From: Pseudobacter sp.
GTDB lineage: Bacteria; Bacteroidota; Bacteroidia; Chitinophagales; Chitinophagaceae
Direction: 5' to 3'
Length of the DNA: 64,000 bases
Assembly: GCA_017849455.1 (NCBI GenBank)
Contig: JAFIGX010000024.1
Location: forward strand, 434,001 to 498,000
The notes under the pieces: model-generated
The model's input: only the letters and a program-made list of their open reading frames with translations
What the model was told of the DNA's origin: nothing
The model's database searches: none
Translations under genes and position numbers: made by a program
In this document: piece by piece, positions 53,573-61,182 of the stretch
Layout of the letters: each line of letters starts with the position of its first letter
Position numbering within the stretch: position 1 is the stretch's first letter

Positions 53573-53599
53573 AGGAAGTACTAATATTTTGTACTTCCT
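53573..53599 (+). terminator. Strong terminator, probable original tRNA-Val terminator
   Basis: AGGAAGTAC pairs with GTACTTCCT around TAATATTTT and is followed by a run of T. It occupies the position the tRNA-Val terminator would have had before the island was inserted. Confidence 0.75.
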
Positions 53600-53729
53600 T
53601 TTTTTATTTGACAGTAAGCCACCTTGGCGCTGAATAGCGCCTGCACGGTCCGATTGCCGGAATCGATTCGACATCACTCCAGGACTTCCCGGACCCTATT
53701 CACAATTACTTAATATTGGACCATTTTAT

Positions 53730-53750
53730 TTGCAGGTTGAAAACCTGCAA
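53730..53750 (+). promoter_or_regulatory. Hairpin directly upstream of the TPR regulator start
   Basis: TTGCAGGTT pairs perfectly with AACCTGCAA around GAA and ends 4 bp before the ATG at 53755. It could mask the translation start. Confidence 0.5.
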
Positions 53751-53754
53751 CAGG

Positions 53755-55398
53755 ATGAAATCTGCTCTTCGCACACCATTATTAATGCTCCTTTCTATAT
53801 TGCTTTTACAGCATTATGACCTTTATGCCCAAATTGACCTGGATGAAAAGCACTCCCAACCGGAAAATATCAGTAATCAACATCCCGATTCTCTCTTTCT
53901 TTCATTAAAAAAACAATATTCTCACGCAATAGACGAAGGAGATAAAAAAACGGCAGGCCAGGCTTTAGAGAAAATGGGACAGATATGCTTTCACATGGGC
54001 CATTATTCCCAATCCCTTGATTTTTATTTTCAAGCCTCTTCAATTTTCAGAGAATCCGGCAACACGGAGCAGCTTGCAGAAACATTGAATGATATCGGGA
54101 AACTATATTATTATAATAAACAGATCCCCGAAGCCCGCCGGCAATTCGATGCAGCACTGGATATTTTTAAAAGACACCCTTCCAGGCCAGGACTGGCCAT
54201 CACTTATGGCAATATTGGTCATCTATATGAAAAACTGCAACAATACGACAGCGCTTTTTATTTTCAACATTTAGCCCTCGACCATTATCAAAGCTCAGCC
54301 AATAAGGAAGGGATGGCCGCTATTTATGAAAATATGGGTAGCATCTTTGAAGACCTTGAAAAATACGATTCCGCTGAACATTACTACAGCGTTGCACTCA
54401 CGTTATATAAACAATCCAACAGAACCCCCGGTATTATTGAAGTCTATAATAACCTGGGTGATGTGTTGCGAAAGACGGGCCATTATGAAGCTTCTCTCCA
54501 ATACACACGGGAGGCATTGCAGCAATCTCACCAGTTCAATGAAACCTACCAGCTCAGCGCTGCCTATCGGGATATGGCCAGGGCCTGGCATTTGCTGAAC
54601 AGAGATGATAGTGCATTCTATTACCAGGAACTCAGCCGGAAATCATTACTGGAGATATATTCCAGTGAAAACAATAAACAATTCGCTTTTCTGCAGGTAT
54701 TGAATGACCTCAGCAAAAAAGATGCTGAAATCGAAAGGCTGAAGATCGCCCGGCGTAATACAACTATCCTTACCATTTCCGCTGTAATTGTAGTTATACT
54801 CCTGATCATTATGGGCTCTCTGGTCATCAGCCGCCAGCGGCTCAAGATCAGGAACGAACGATTGCTCCGCGATCGAAACGACCAGATGCACAAAGCCCGC
54901 AGTGAATTAATGATCAAGGACCTTCAGAATAAACAACTTCACGAAGATGTATTACAGAAAAGTCTCGAAATGAAAACCCAGGTACTTTCCGCCTATACCC
55001 TGCATATCATTCAGAAAAATCAACTCCTGAAAGATCTCCACAGTACACTCGAAAAAATGGTGAAAGATGAAAAAAGGGACCAGAAAAAACAAATGCAGCA
55101 ACTGATCCAGCAGATCGATATCAATTTTAACCAGGACCAGAACTGGGATGAATTCAGGAATAGATTTGAACAGGTCCATGAAAGCTTTTTTGAGAAAGTA
55201 AGAAGAATCTGCCACGACCTTACCGCAAACGACCTGCGACTGGTAGCACTGATCAAAATGAATATCAATTCGGCTGATATGTCAACACTTCTTGGGATAT
55301 CACCAGACAGTCTACGGGTAACCCGTTACCGGCTCCGTAAGAAATTCAATCTTGAAAAAGGAGAAAATCTCTCGACATTCATCCAAAGCATCTCTTGA
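53755..55398 (+). CDS. TPR-containing membrane-bound LuxR-like regulator
   Basis: A 547-residue protein from MKSALRTPLLML. It has a signal peptide, TPR repeats (about 45-300; GQALEKMGQICFHMGHYSQSLDFY, ETLNDIGKLYYYNKQIPEARRQF), one transmembrane helix (TTILTISAVIVVILLIIMGSLVI) and a coiled coil. The C-terminal helix-turn-helix reads LTANDLRLVALIKMNINSADMSTLLGISPDSLRVTRYRLRKKF. This is a known Bacteroidota one-component design. Placed just upstream of the phytate genes, it is the likely local regulator. Confidence 0.85.
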   Translation: MKSALRTPLLMLLSILLLQHYDLYAQIDLDEKHSQPENISNQHPDSLFLSLKKQYSHAIDEGDKKTAGQALEKMGQICFHMGHYSQSLDFYFQASSIFRESGNTEQLAETLNDIGKLYYYNKQIPEARRQFDAALDIFKRHPSRPGLAITYGNIGHLYEKLQQYDSAFYFQHLALDHYQSSANKEGMAAIYENMGSIFEDLEKYDSAEHYYSVALTLYKQSNRTPGIIEVYNNLGDVLRKTGHYEASLQYTREALQQSHQFNETYQLSAAYRDMARAWHLLNRDDSAFYYQELSRKSLLEIYSSENNKQFAFLQVLNDLSKKDAEIERLKIARRNTTILTISAVIVVILLIIMGSLVISRQRLKIRNERLLRDRNDQMHKARSELMIKDLQNKQLHEDVLQKSLEMKTQVLSAYTLHIIQKNQLLKDLHSTLEKMVKDEKRDQKKQMQQLIQQIDINFNQDQNWDEFRNRFEQVHESFFEKVRRICHDLTANDLRLVALIKMNINSADMSTLLGISPDSLRVTRYRLRKKFNLEKGENLSTFIQSIS

Positions 55399-55594
55399 AA
55401 AGGCGGTTCTTAATAATTACTTAATGGCGATTTTGTTACAATAAATCACATTGATAATCAGGAGCATGAGCCTCGATTGTTAACAGTTGTTGCCAGGAAG
55501 TTTACGCGTAAAAACCTGGTGTTTACTTTTTGTTTACACCCGTTTTCTCCGATCAGCAGCGCCTTTACCCATTTTTGCGGGGTACAAAAAAGGT

Positions 55595-58384
55595 ATGCAA
55601 AAGAATCTCATCTTCATCATTTCATTGCTCCTGTTCTCTTACTCTTGTATGGCAAATACGATCAGGGGAACGATCCTGTCGGGAGAAAGCGGCGAACTGA
55701 TCACCGGAGCAGTGGTACAGGTAGAAGGAACTTCTTACCGTGCGATCTCCGGTCTTGATGGCAGCTTTATTATCAAGGATATTCCGGCAGGAGCGTACAG
55801 GTTAATTATCTCGATGGTAGGTTTCAAGACCGGGTCGAGAACTATTAAGGTGGACCAGCCCCTGTTGCAGATCGAAATTGAACTTACCACCGCCAGAACG
55901 GAACTGACAGGTGTAACAGTTACCGGGTCCAAAAGCGGGGACGCAGGGGCGAGGGACCGGGAAAGGGCTGCAAGCCAGGTCATGAATATCGTTTCTGCCA
56001 GGGCAATTGAGATCTCCCCCGACCTTACTGTCGCCAATGTTATCCAGCGCGTTTCCGGCATCACCGTAGAAAGGAATAATACCGGTGACGGGCAATATGC
56101 ACTTCTCCGGGGAATGGATAAGCGCTACAACTATATGCTGATAAACGGTGTAAAGATCCCCAGCCCTGATAATAAGAACAGGTTTGTTCCCCTCGATATT
56201 TTTCCCGCTGAAATGCTGGAAAGACTCGAAGTGACCAAATCACTCACCCCGGATATGGAAGGGGACGGCATCGGTGGCGCTGTTAATCTCGTGATGAAAG
56301 ATGCCCCTGAAAAATTGCAGATAGGGGCCAATATCGCGTCAGGGTTCAATTCCCTTTTCTTCGACAGACCATTCCGCACACTCAGTAAAAATCTTAGAGA
56401 GCCAAAATCGCCTTATGAGGTGCTGGGAAGTAACTATCCCGCTAAACCAGTAGATTTTAATCCAGATTACCTGAATGTAAAAGATGCTTCATTCAGGCCA
56501 AATATTTATGCCGGCCTGTCTGCCGGACAAAGATTTTTCAAGAACAAACTGGGCGTTCTTATTGCCGGTACCTATCAAATCAGCCTGAGAGGCAGCAACA
56601 GTACTGATTTCCCATATACCACCGCAACCAGTGATGCCTCCAATCTTCCGGTATTGACAGCCGTGAACAAAAGAAAATTTTCTGAAGAACAGGTTCGTGC
56701 AGGGGTCCATGCGAAGCTGGATTACAGGTTTTCCAGGCAACACAGGGTCCAGTGGTATAACGCTTTCCTCGATTTTACCGCTGCACAGGTAAGGGAAGAA
56801 CGCAAAACAGATTTTACCATCGGCTATAACCCGGCTGAAGGAAATTATAACCTGTCTTACGGTACACGCCTTCGCTTTACCCATCAGCAGATCATTAACA
56901 GTACCCTAAAAGGCATTCATCATTTTTTCGCGAACAAACTGGAGGTTAACTGGTCAGCCGTTTACTCGAGAGCGATCAATGAAATTCCCGAAAACAGTTC
57001 TGTACACCTTGTAACCACTGCAAAAAACAACATGGAAAACCCAAGGTCTGTTGTCACACTGGGCGGTGCTGAAAGAAGATGGGAACACAATACAGATGAA
57101 GATAAGGCAGGATACCTGGATCTCAGCTATCATGTCGGAAACAAGAAATTATCGCCGGTAATTGCCGCAGGCGGCATGTATCGTGATAAGCAAAGAACAA
57201 ATTTTTTCAACCAGTACGATTTCCGGCCCTTTGACGAGTCCAAACCTGTAGGCCAACAGAATAACCTGATTGAAGGGGTCGACTGGAACCGCTTCAGTGA
57301 TATCAAGTTCATGGTGTTTACCCCTTTCGGATCAGTTGGTAATCCACTGAACTATGACGCCGCAGAAAAGATTGCAGCCGGCTATCTGCAGGGAAAGATC
57401 TCGACAGAAAAATTTGAAGTACTGGCCGGTGCAAGATTTGAAAACACCAGGCAAAGTTACTTCCTTAAATTTCCCACCCAGGGCGTAAAGAACGAAGGAG
57501 TGCAAAACTATACAGATGTGCTTCCTTCGGTTCATTTCAAACTGAAACTAACGCCAAAAAATAATATCAGGGCTTCTTATTATAAAGCGATCAATCGCCC
57601 CGGTTTTTTCGAGATCGTTCCATACAGGATCGTGAACGAAGAGTTTGTGGAGGCCGGTAACCCTGATCTGAAGCATGCCATAGCCCATAACATCGATGTT
57701 CGTTATGAGCTGTTCCCTAACCGTACCGAGCAACTGATGGTAGGAGCGTTCTATAAAAGAATAATGAACCCGATCGAATTTGGAATGGTGCTGCAGGGGC
57801 AGGCGTCATTTTATATGCCGTCTAATTTTGGGGATGCCACGAACTATGGCGCCGAACTTGATTTTACTAAATACATTTATTCCTTTGGCATCAAACTTAA
57901 TTATACCTACACCAGCTCATCCATCACCACCTCCAAGCTTTACTATTATAACAACCCCGACCCAACAGCAACGGATAAAGTGTTGCTAAAGAATGTCGAT
58001 CAAACCAGGAGGTTGACTGGCCAGGCTGCACATGTAGCCAACTTTACACTGCTCTATAAAAATGTCAAAAAAGGGATCGACGGACAGGTATCGATGGCCT
58101 ATACCGGCGACAGGCTATTTGCTGTATCGAGATATCTCGATAACGATCTATGGCAGGGAGGATTTGTCCAACTTGACCTTTCCGGAGAGAAAAAGATCAC
58201 TGGCAGATATGTGCTTTTCTTAAAAGCCTTGAACCTGCTCAACACACCGGTTAAACTATACATCAAAAAATCAAACCCCGTCAATAATAATGCAGAGGGC
58301 CAGGAAAGTTTTAAAAACGGGACTATGACAAGAAAAGACCAGTATGGCCAAACCCTCATTATCGGATGCAGATTTAAATTTTAA
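55595..58384 (+). CDS. TonB-dependent outer-membrane receptor of the phytate locus
   Basis: A 929-residue receptor. It has a signal peptide (MQKNLIFIISLLLFSYSCMA), a carboxypeptidase-regulatory-like domain (about 22-105; GTILSGESGELITGAVVQVEG), a plug (SPDLTVANVIQRVSGITVERN, LLRGMDKRYNYMLINGVKIP, GIGGAVNLVM) and a barrel ending in IIGCRFKF. The plug style is that of the TonB-Xanth-Caul group. The longer frame start at 55487 is rejected, since the signal peptide begins at 55595. The phytase and lipoprotein genes follow with 11-bp and 6-bp gaps, so it probably imports a phosphorylated inositol or its products (inference). Confidence 0.9.
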   Translation: MQKNLIFIISLLLFSYSCMANTIRGTILSGESGELITGAVVQVEGTSYRAISGLDGSFIIKDIPAGAYRLIISMVGFKTGSRTIKVDQPLLQIEIELTTARTELTGVTVTGSKSGDAGARDRERAASQVMNIVSARAIEISPDLTVANVIQRVSGITVERNNTGDGQYALLRGMDKRYNYMLINGVKIPSPDNKNRFVPLDIFPAEMLERLEVTKSLTPDMEGDGIGGAVNLVMKDAPEKLQIGANIASGFNSLFFDRPFRTLSKNLREPKSPYEVLGSNYPAKPVDFNPDYLNVKDASFRPNIYAGLSAGQRFFKNKLGVLIAGTYQISLRGSNSTDFPYTTATSDASNLPVLTAVNKRKFSEEQVRAGVHAKLDYRFSRQHRVQWYNAFLDFTAAQVREERKTDFTIGYNPAEGNYNLSYGTRLRFTHQQIINSTLKGIHHFFANKLEVNWSAVYSRAINEIPENSSVHLVTTAKNNMENPRSVVTLGGAERRWEHNTDEDKAGYLDLSYHVGNKKLSPVIAAGGMYRDKQRTNFFNQYDFRPFDESKPVGQQNNLIEGVDWNRFSDIKFMVFTPFGSVGNPLNYDAAEKIAAGYLQGKISTEKFEVLAGARFENTRQSYFLKFPTQGVKNEGVQNYTDVLPSVHFKLKLTPKNNIRASYYKAINRPGFFEIVPYRIVNEEFVEAGNPDLKHAIAHNIDVRYELFPNRTEQLMVGAFYKRIMNPIEFGMVLQGQASFYMPSNFGDATNYGAELDFTKYIYSFGIKLNYTYTSSSITTSKLYYYNNPDPTATDKVLLKNVDQTRRLTGQAAHVANFTLLYKNVKKGIDGQVSMAYTGDRLFAVSRYLDNDLWQGGFVQLDLSGEKKITGRYVLFLKALNLLNTPVKLYIKKSNPVNNNAEGQESFKNGTMTRKDQYGQTLIIGCRFKF

Positions 58385-58395
58385 CCTTAATAAAT

Positions 58396-60012
58396 ATGGA
58401 AACAACAGCAATCCAAACGAACAGGACCTCTTTCAGATTTGTGCTTGTTCTGGCCTCTTTATTATTTGTTGGCCAGGCATGTAAAAAAGATTCAGGAGAT
58501 AAGTCGGTAAGGGGTATCACAATCACCAAATCTTCATTGACACTTAAACCCGGTGCAACAGAAGCCCTTACATTCACGATCTTCCCGGAAGACGCAAGTA
58601 ATAAGAAAGTAAGCTGGGCATCCTCCGATATCGCTATTGCCAAAGTGGACGCCAACGGAACCGTTACAGCCATTAAGCCAGGTAATGTGATCATCACAGT
58701 CACTACAGAAGACAGGAATGAAAAAGCGACCTGTGCAGTAACAGTAACACAGAATGATGCCAAAACAGTCTCCGGTGCTGTGGAAGGCACCTGGGCAAAG
58801 TATTCTGTAATCAATGTAAGTGGTCAGATCAATATTCCCGCCGGTAAGACCCTCACTATCGAGGAAGGTGTGGAAGTGGTTGTCAGTACTGCAGGACAGG
58901 ATGCCAACAATACAAAGATCGAATTGATCGTGAACGGGAATCTGTATGTTCAGGGTACCCCTGCAGCGCCTGTGCTCATTTCAGTTCCTGCTGCTGAAAG
59001 AACAGTAGGCAACACATTCAAACGCTTGTGGGGCGGTATTATCGGTTCATCTACCTGTGCTGAAATTTTACTCGACAATGCGATCATTGAATATACAGGC
59101 GCCGTGACCACTACCACATCCCCATCTGCTGTTGCCGGGTTGTTTAAGGCTGGTGGCGGGGAAGGTATGGTGGCATTCAATACGAATAACCCTTCAGGAA
59201 AGTATGTAGTTCAGAACTGTACCTTCCGCAGTACCGGTGAAGATGCTATCTATGTTCAGGGAGGAAGCTGTATTTTTATCAACAACACTTTCTATGCAGT
59301 AGGTGAGGCTGGTGGAGAAGCTATCAACGTAAAAGCAGGCTGTAAAGTGGATGCTGCCTACAATCTTATGTACAGTCCTAATACCAATGGATTCAAATTG
59401 TCCAATTCAGGTGCCGATGGTGGTGCACGTTTTCAGGCACAGATCAATGCCTATAACAATACTATCGTCAATGCAGGATGGAGAAGGGACCCCAATAAAC
59501 CCAAAGGCGGTTCTGTCTGGGGCGAGGCCGGTTGCCTGATCAATGTTTACAATAACCTTATCGTAAACAGCATGTTCCGCGCCAAGGCGCCGGGTTGGGG
59601 AGTGAACGGAACTACCGGCCCTGACCTGAACAGCAAGATGAATAATAACTTCTATGCTTCAGGCCCGCAGCAAAGTACCGTTCCGCAGCATATTACAAAC
59701 GGGACTGTCACAGCCTATGATGGTTTTAAGACAGGAGTGAATGACGCTGTTTATTCTTCCAATGATATTGCAGGCACTGGCGTAGGTGATAAGGACCCCA
59801 AATTCGAGAACTATCCTTTCACGACAGACCCGCTTTTGAGTTTTGCCTATAACACTGCGTGGGATTTTCACCTGAAAGCAGGTTCCCCTGCTCTTACCGG
59901 AGGTAAAACAGATTTCACTCCCTATTTCAGTACCTCCGGTGTTTCGGTTAAAGGACAGATTTATAAATCACCTGCTCCATCAGCATTTATCGGAGCATTT
60001 GGCACTAAATAA
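58396..60012 (+). CDS. Surface lipoprotein with Ig-like (Big_2) domain and beta-helix
   Basis: A 538-residue lipoprotein. The lipobox is FVGQAC. A Big_2 domain (about 38-118) follows: ITITKSSLTLKPGATEALTF, KKVSWASSDIAIAKVDANGTVTAIKPGNVIITVTT. A right-handed beta-helix region comes next (about 150-480; YVVQNCTFRSTGEDAIYVQGG, INAYNNTIVNAGW). No lyase catalytic site was assigned. It sits between the receptor and the phytase, so it may be a surface ligand-binding partner. Confidence 0.85.
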   Translation: METTAIQTNRTSFRFVLVLASLLFVGQACKKDSGDKSVRGITITKSSLTLKPGATEALTFTIFPEDASNKKVSWASSDIAIAKVDANGTVTAIKPGNVIITVTTEDRNEKATCAVTVTQNDAKTVSGAVEGTWAKYSVINVSGQINIPAGKTLTIEEGVEVVVSTAGQDANNTKIELIVNGNLYVQGTPAAPVLISVPAAERTVGNTFKRLWGGIIGSSTCAEILLDNAIIEYTGAVTTTTSPSAVAGLFKAGGGEGMVAFNTNNPSGKYVVQNCTFRSTGEDAIYVQGGSCIFINNTFYAVGEAGGEAINVKAGCKVDAAYNLMYSPNTNGFKLSNSGADGGARFQAQINAYNNTIVNAGWRRDPNKPKGGSVWGEAGCLINVYNNLIVNSMFRAKAPGWGVNGTTGPDLNSKMNNNFYASGPQQSTVPQHITNGTVTAYDGFKTGVNDAVYSSNDIAGTGVGDKDPKFENYPFTTDPLLSFAYNTAWDFHLKAGSPALTGGKTDFTPYFSTSGVSVKGQIYKSPAPSAFIGAFGTK

Positions 60013-60018
60013 TAATAG

Positions 60019-61101
60019 ATGAAGAGAGATAAAATCCTGGCGGGATTTGTCGTCATTGCAGGGCTTTCCTGTCATACCCCCAACATGGCCTTCACCGCTG
60101 CGGACAAATCGGACGGCGCAATAGTGAAACCTCTGTACATCACGGAACAGGTTGCTAACGATGCTGACGATCCTGCGGTCTGGATCAACAGGAATGATCC
60201 ATCCAAAAGCCTGATCATTGGTACCGACAAGGACATGGACGGATCGCTGTATGTATTTGACCTGAAAGGAAAGATCATCCACGATAAAACGGTAAAAGGG
60301 TTGAAACGCCCAAACAATGTTGATATCGAATATGGCTTATCGTTAAATGGAAAGCTTGTCGATATTGCAGTAACCACCGAAAGATACACTCATAAGTTAC
60401 GTGTTTTCTCCCTTCCTGATATGAAACCAATCGACAATGGAGGTCTCGAAATGTTTGTTGGTGATGTTCAACCTGAATATCGTGATCTGATGGGGATTGC
60501 CCTTTATCGCGACAGGGCCGGTAAGATATTTGCCTTTGTTGGTAGAAAAGCAGGGCCGGCAGAAGGCTACCTGGGTCAATATCTTCTGGAGGATGATGGT
60601 AAAGGTAATGTGAAAGCTTCCCTGGTACGCAAGTTCGGAAGTTTCAGTGGCAGGAAGGAAATTGAATCCATTGCGGTGGATGATGCGCTGGGATTTGTGT
60701 ATTATTCGGATGAAAGGGTGGGCGTCAAACAATATTATGCCGACGCAGATAAAGGAAATGAGCAGTTAGCCATATTTGGTACCAGTGGATTTGCCGCGGA
60801 CCATGAAGGTATATCTATCTATCAGTTGACGGATTCTACCGGCTATATCCTGGTGTCTGACCAGGGAGCCAACCGCTTCAGGATATTCAGCCGTGAAGGA
60901 AATAAGGCAAATCCCTATGATCACCGGTTATTGAAAACTGTAAACGTCAGCGCCCGGCAGAGCGATGGATCAGAGGTGGTGTCTGTACCATTAGGTATAG
61001 ATTTTCCTAAAGGTTTATTTGTGGTAATGAGCGATGAGCGGACTTTCCATTTGTATAGGTGGGAGGATATTGCCGGCAATGAGTTGTTTTCGATACAATA
61101 A
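60019..61101 (+). CDS. Beta-propeller phytase (3-phytase)
   Basis: A 360-residue exported enzyme that hydrolyses phytate in a calcium-dependent way. The signal peptide has a lipobox-like GLSC, so it may be a lipoprotein. Family blades include ANDADDPAVWINRNDPSK, GTDKDMDGSLYVFDLKG, KRPNNVDIEYGL, EYRDLMGIALYRDRAGK and DHEGISIYQL. The residues contacting calcium and phosphate in the family (DDPAIW-type and EG-type segments) are present. It closes the regulator-receptor-lipoprotein-phytase cluster. Confidence 0.92.
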   Translation: MKRDKILAGFVVIAGLSCHTPNMAFTAADKSDGAIVKPLYITEQVANDADDPAVWINRNDPSKSLIIGTDKDMDGSLYVFDLKGKIIHDKTVKGLKRPNNVDIEYGLSLNGKLVDIAVTTERYTHKLRVFSLPDMKPIDNGGLEMFVGDVQPEYRDLMGIALYRDRAGKIFAFVGRKAGPAEGYLGQYLLEDDGKGNVKASLVRKFGSFSGRKEIESIAVDDALGFVYYSDERVGVKQYYADADKGNEQLAIFGTSGFAADHEGISIYQLTDSTGYILVSDQGANRFRIFSREGNKANPYDHRLLKTVNVSARQSDGSEVVSVPLGIDFPKGLFVVMSDERTFHLYRWEDIAGNELFSIQ

Positions 61102-61108
61102 ATAGATT

Positions 61109-61135
61109 AAAAAGCCTCACCCGGTGAGGCTTTTT
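61109..61135. terminator. Bidirectional terminator
   Basis: AAAAAGCCTCACC pairs perfectly with GGTGAGGCTTTTT. The A/T flanks serve both the phytase operon and the convergent gene on the right. Confidence 0.85.
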
Positions 61136-61182
61136 ATTTCATTATCAATCTGCATATTGGGCATAGAGCAAATACAACCTGA

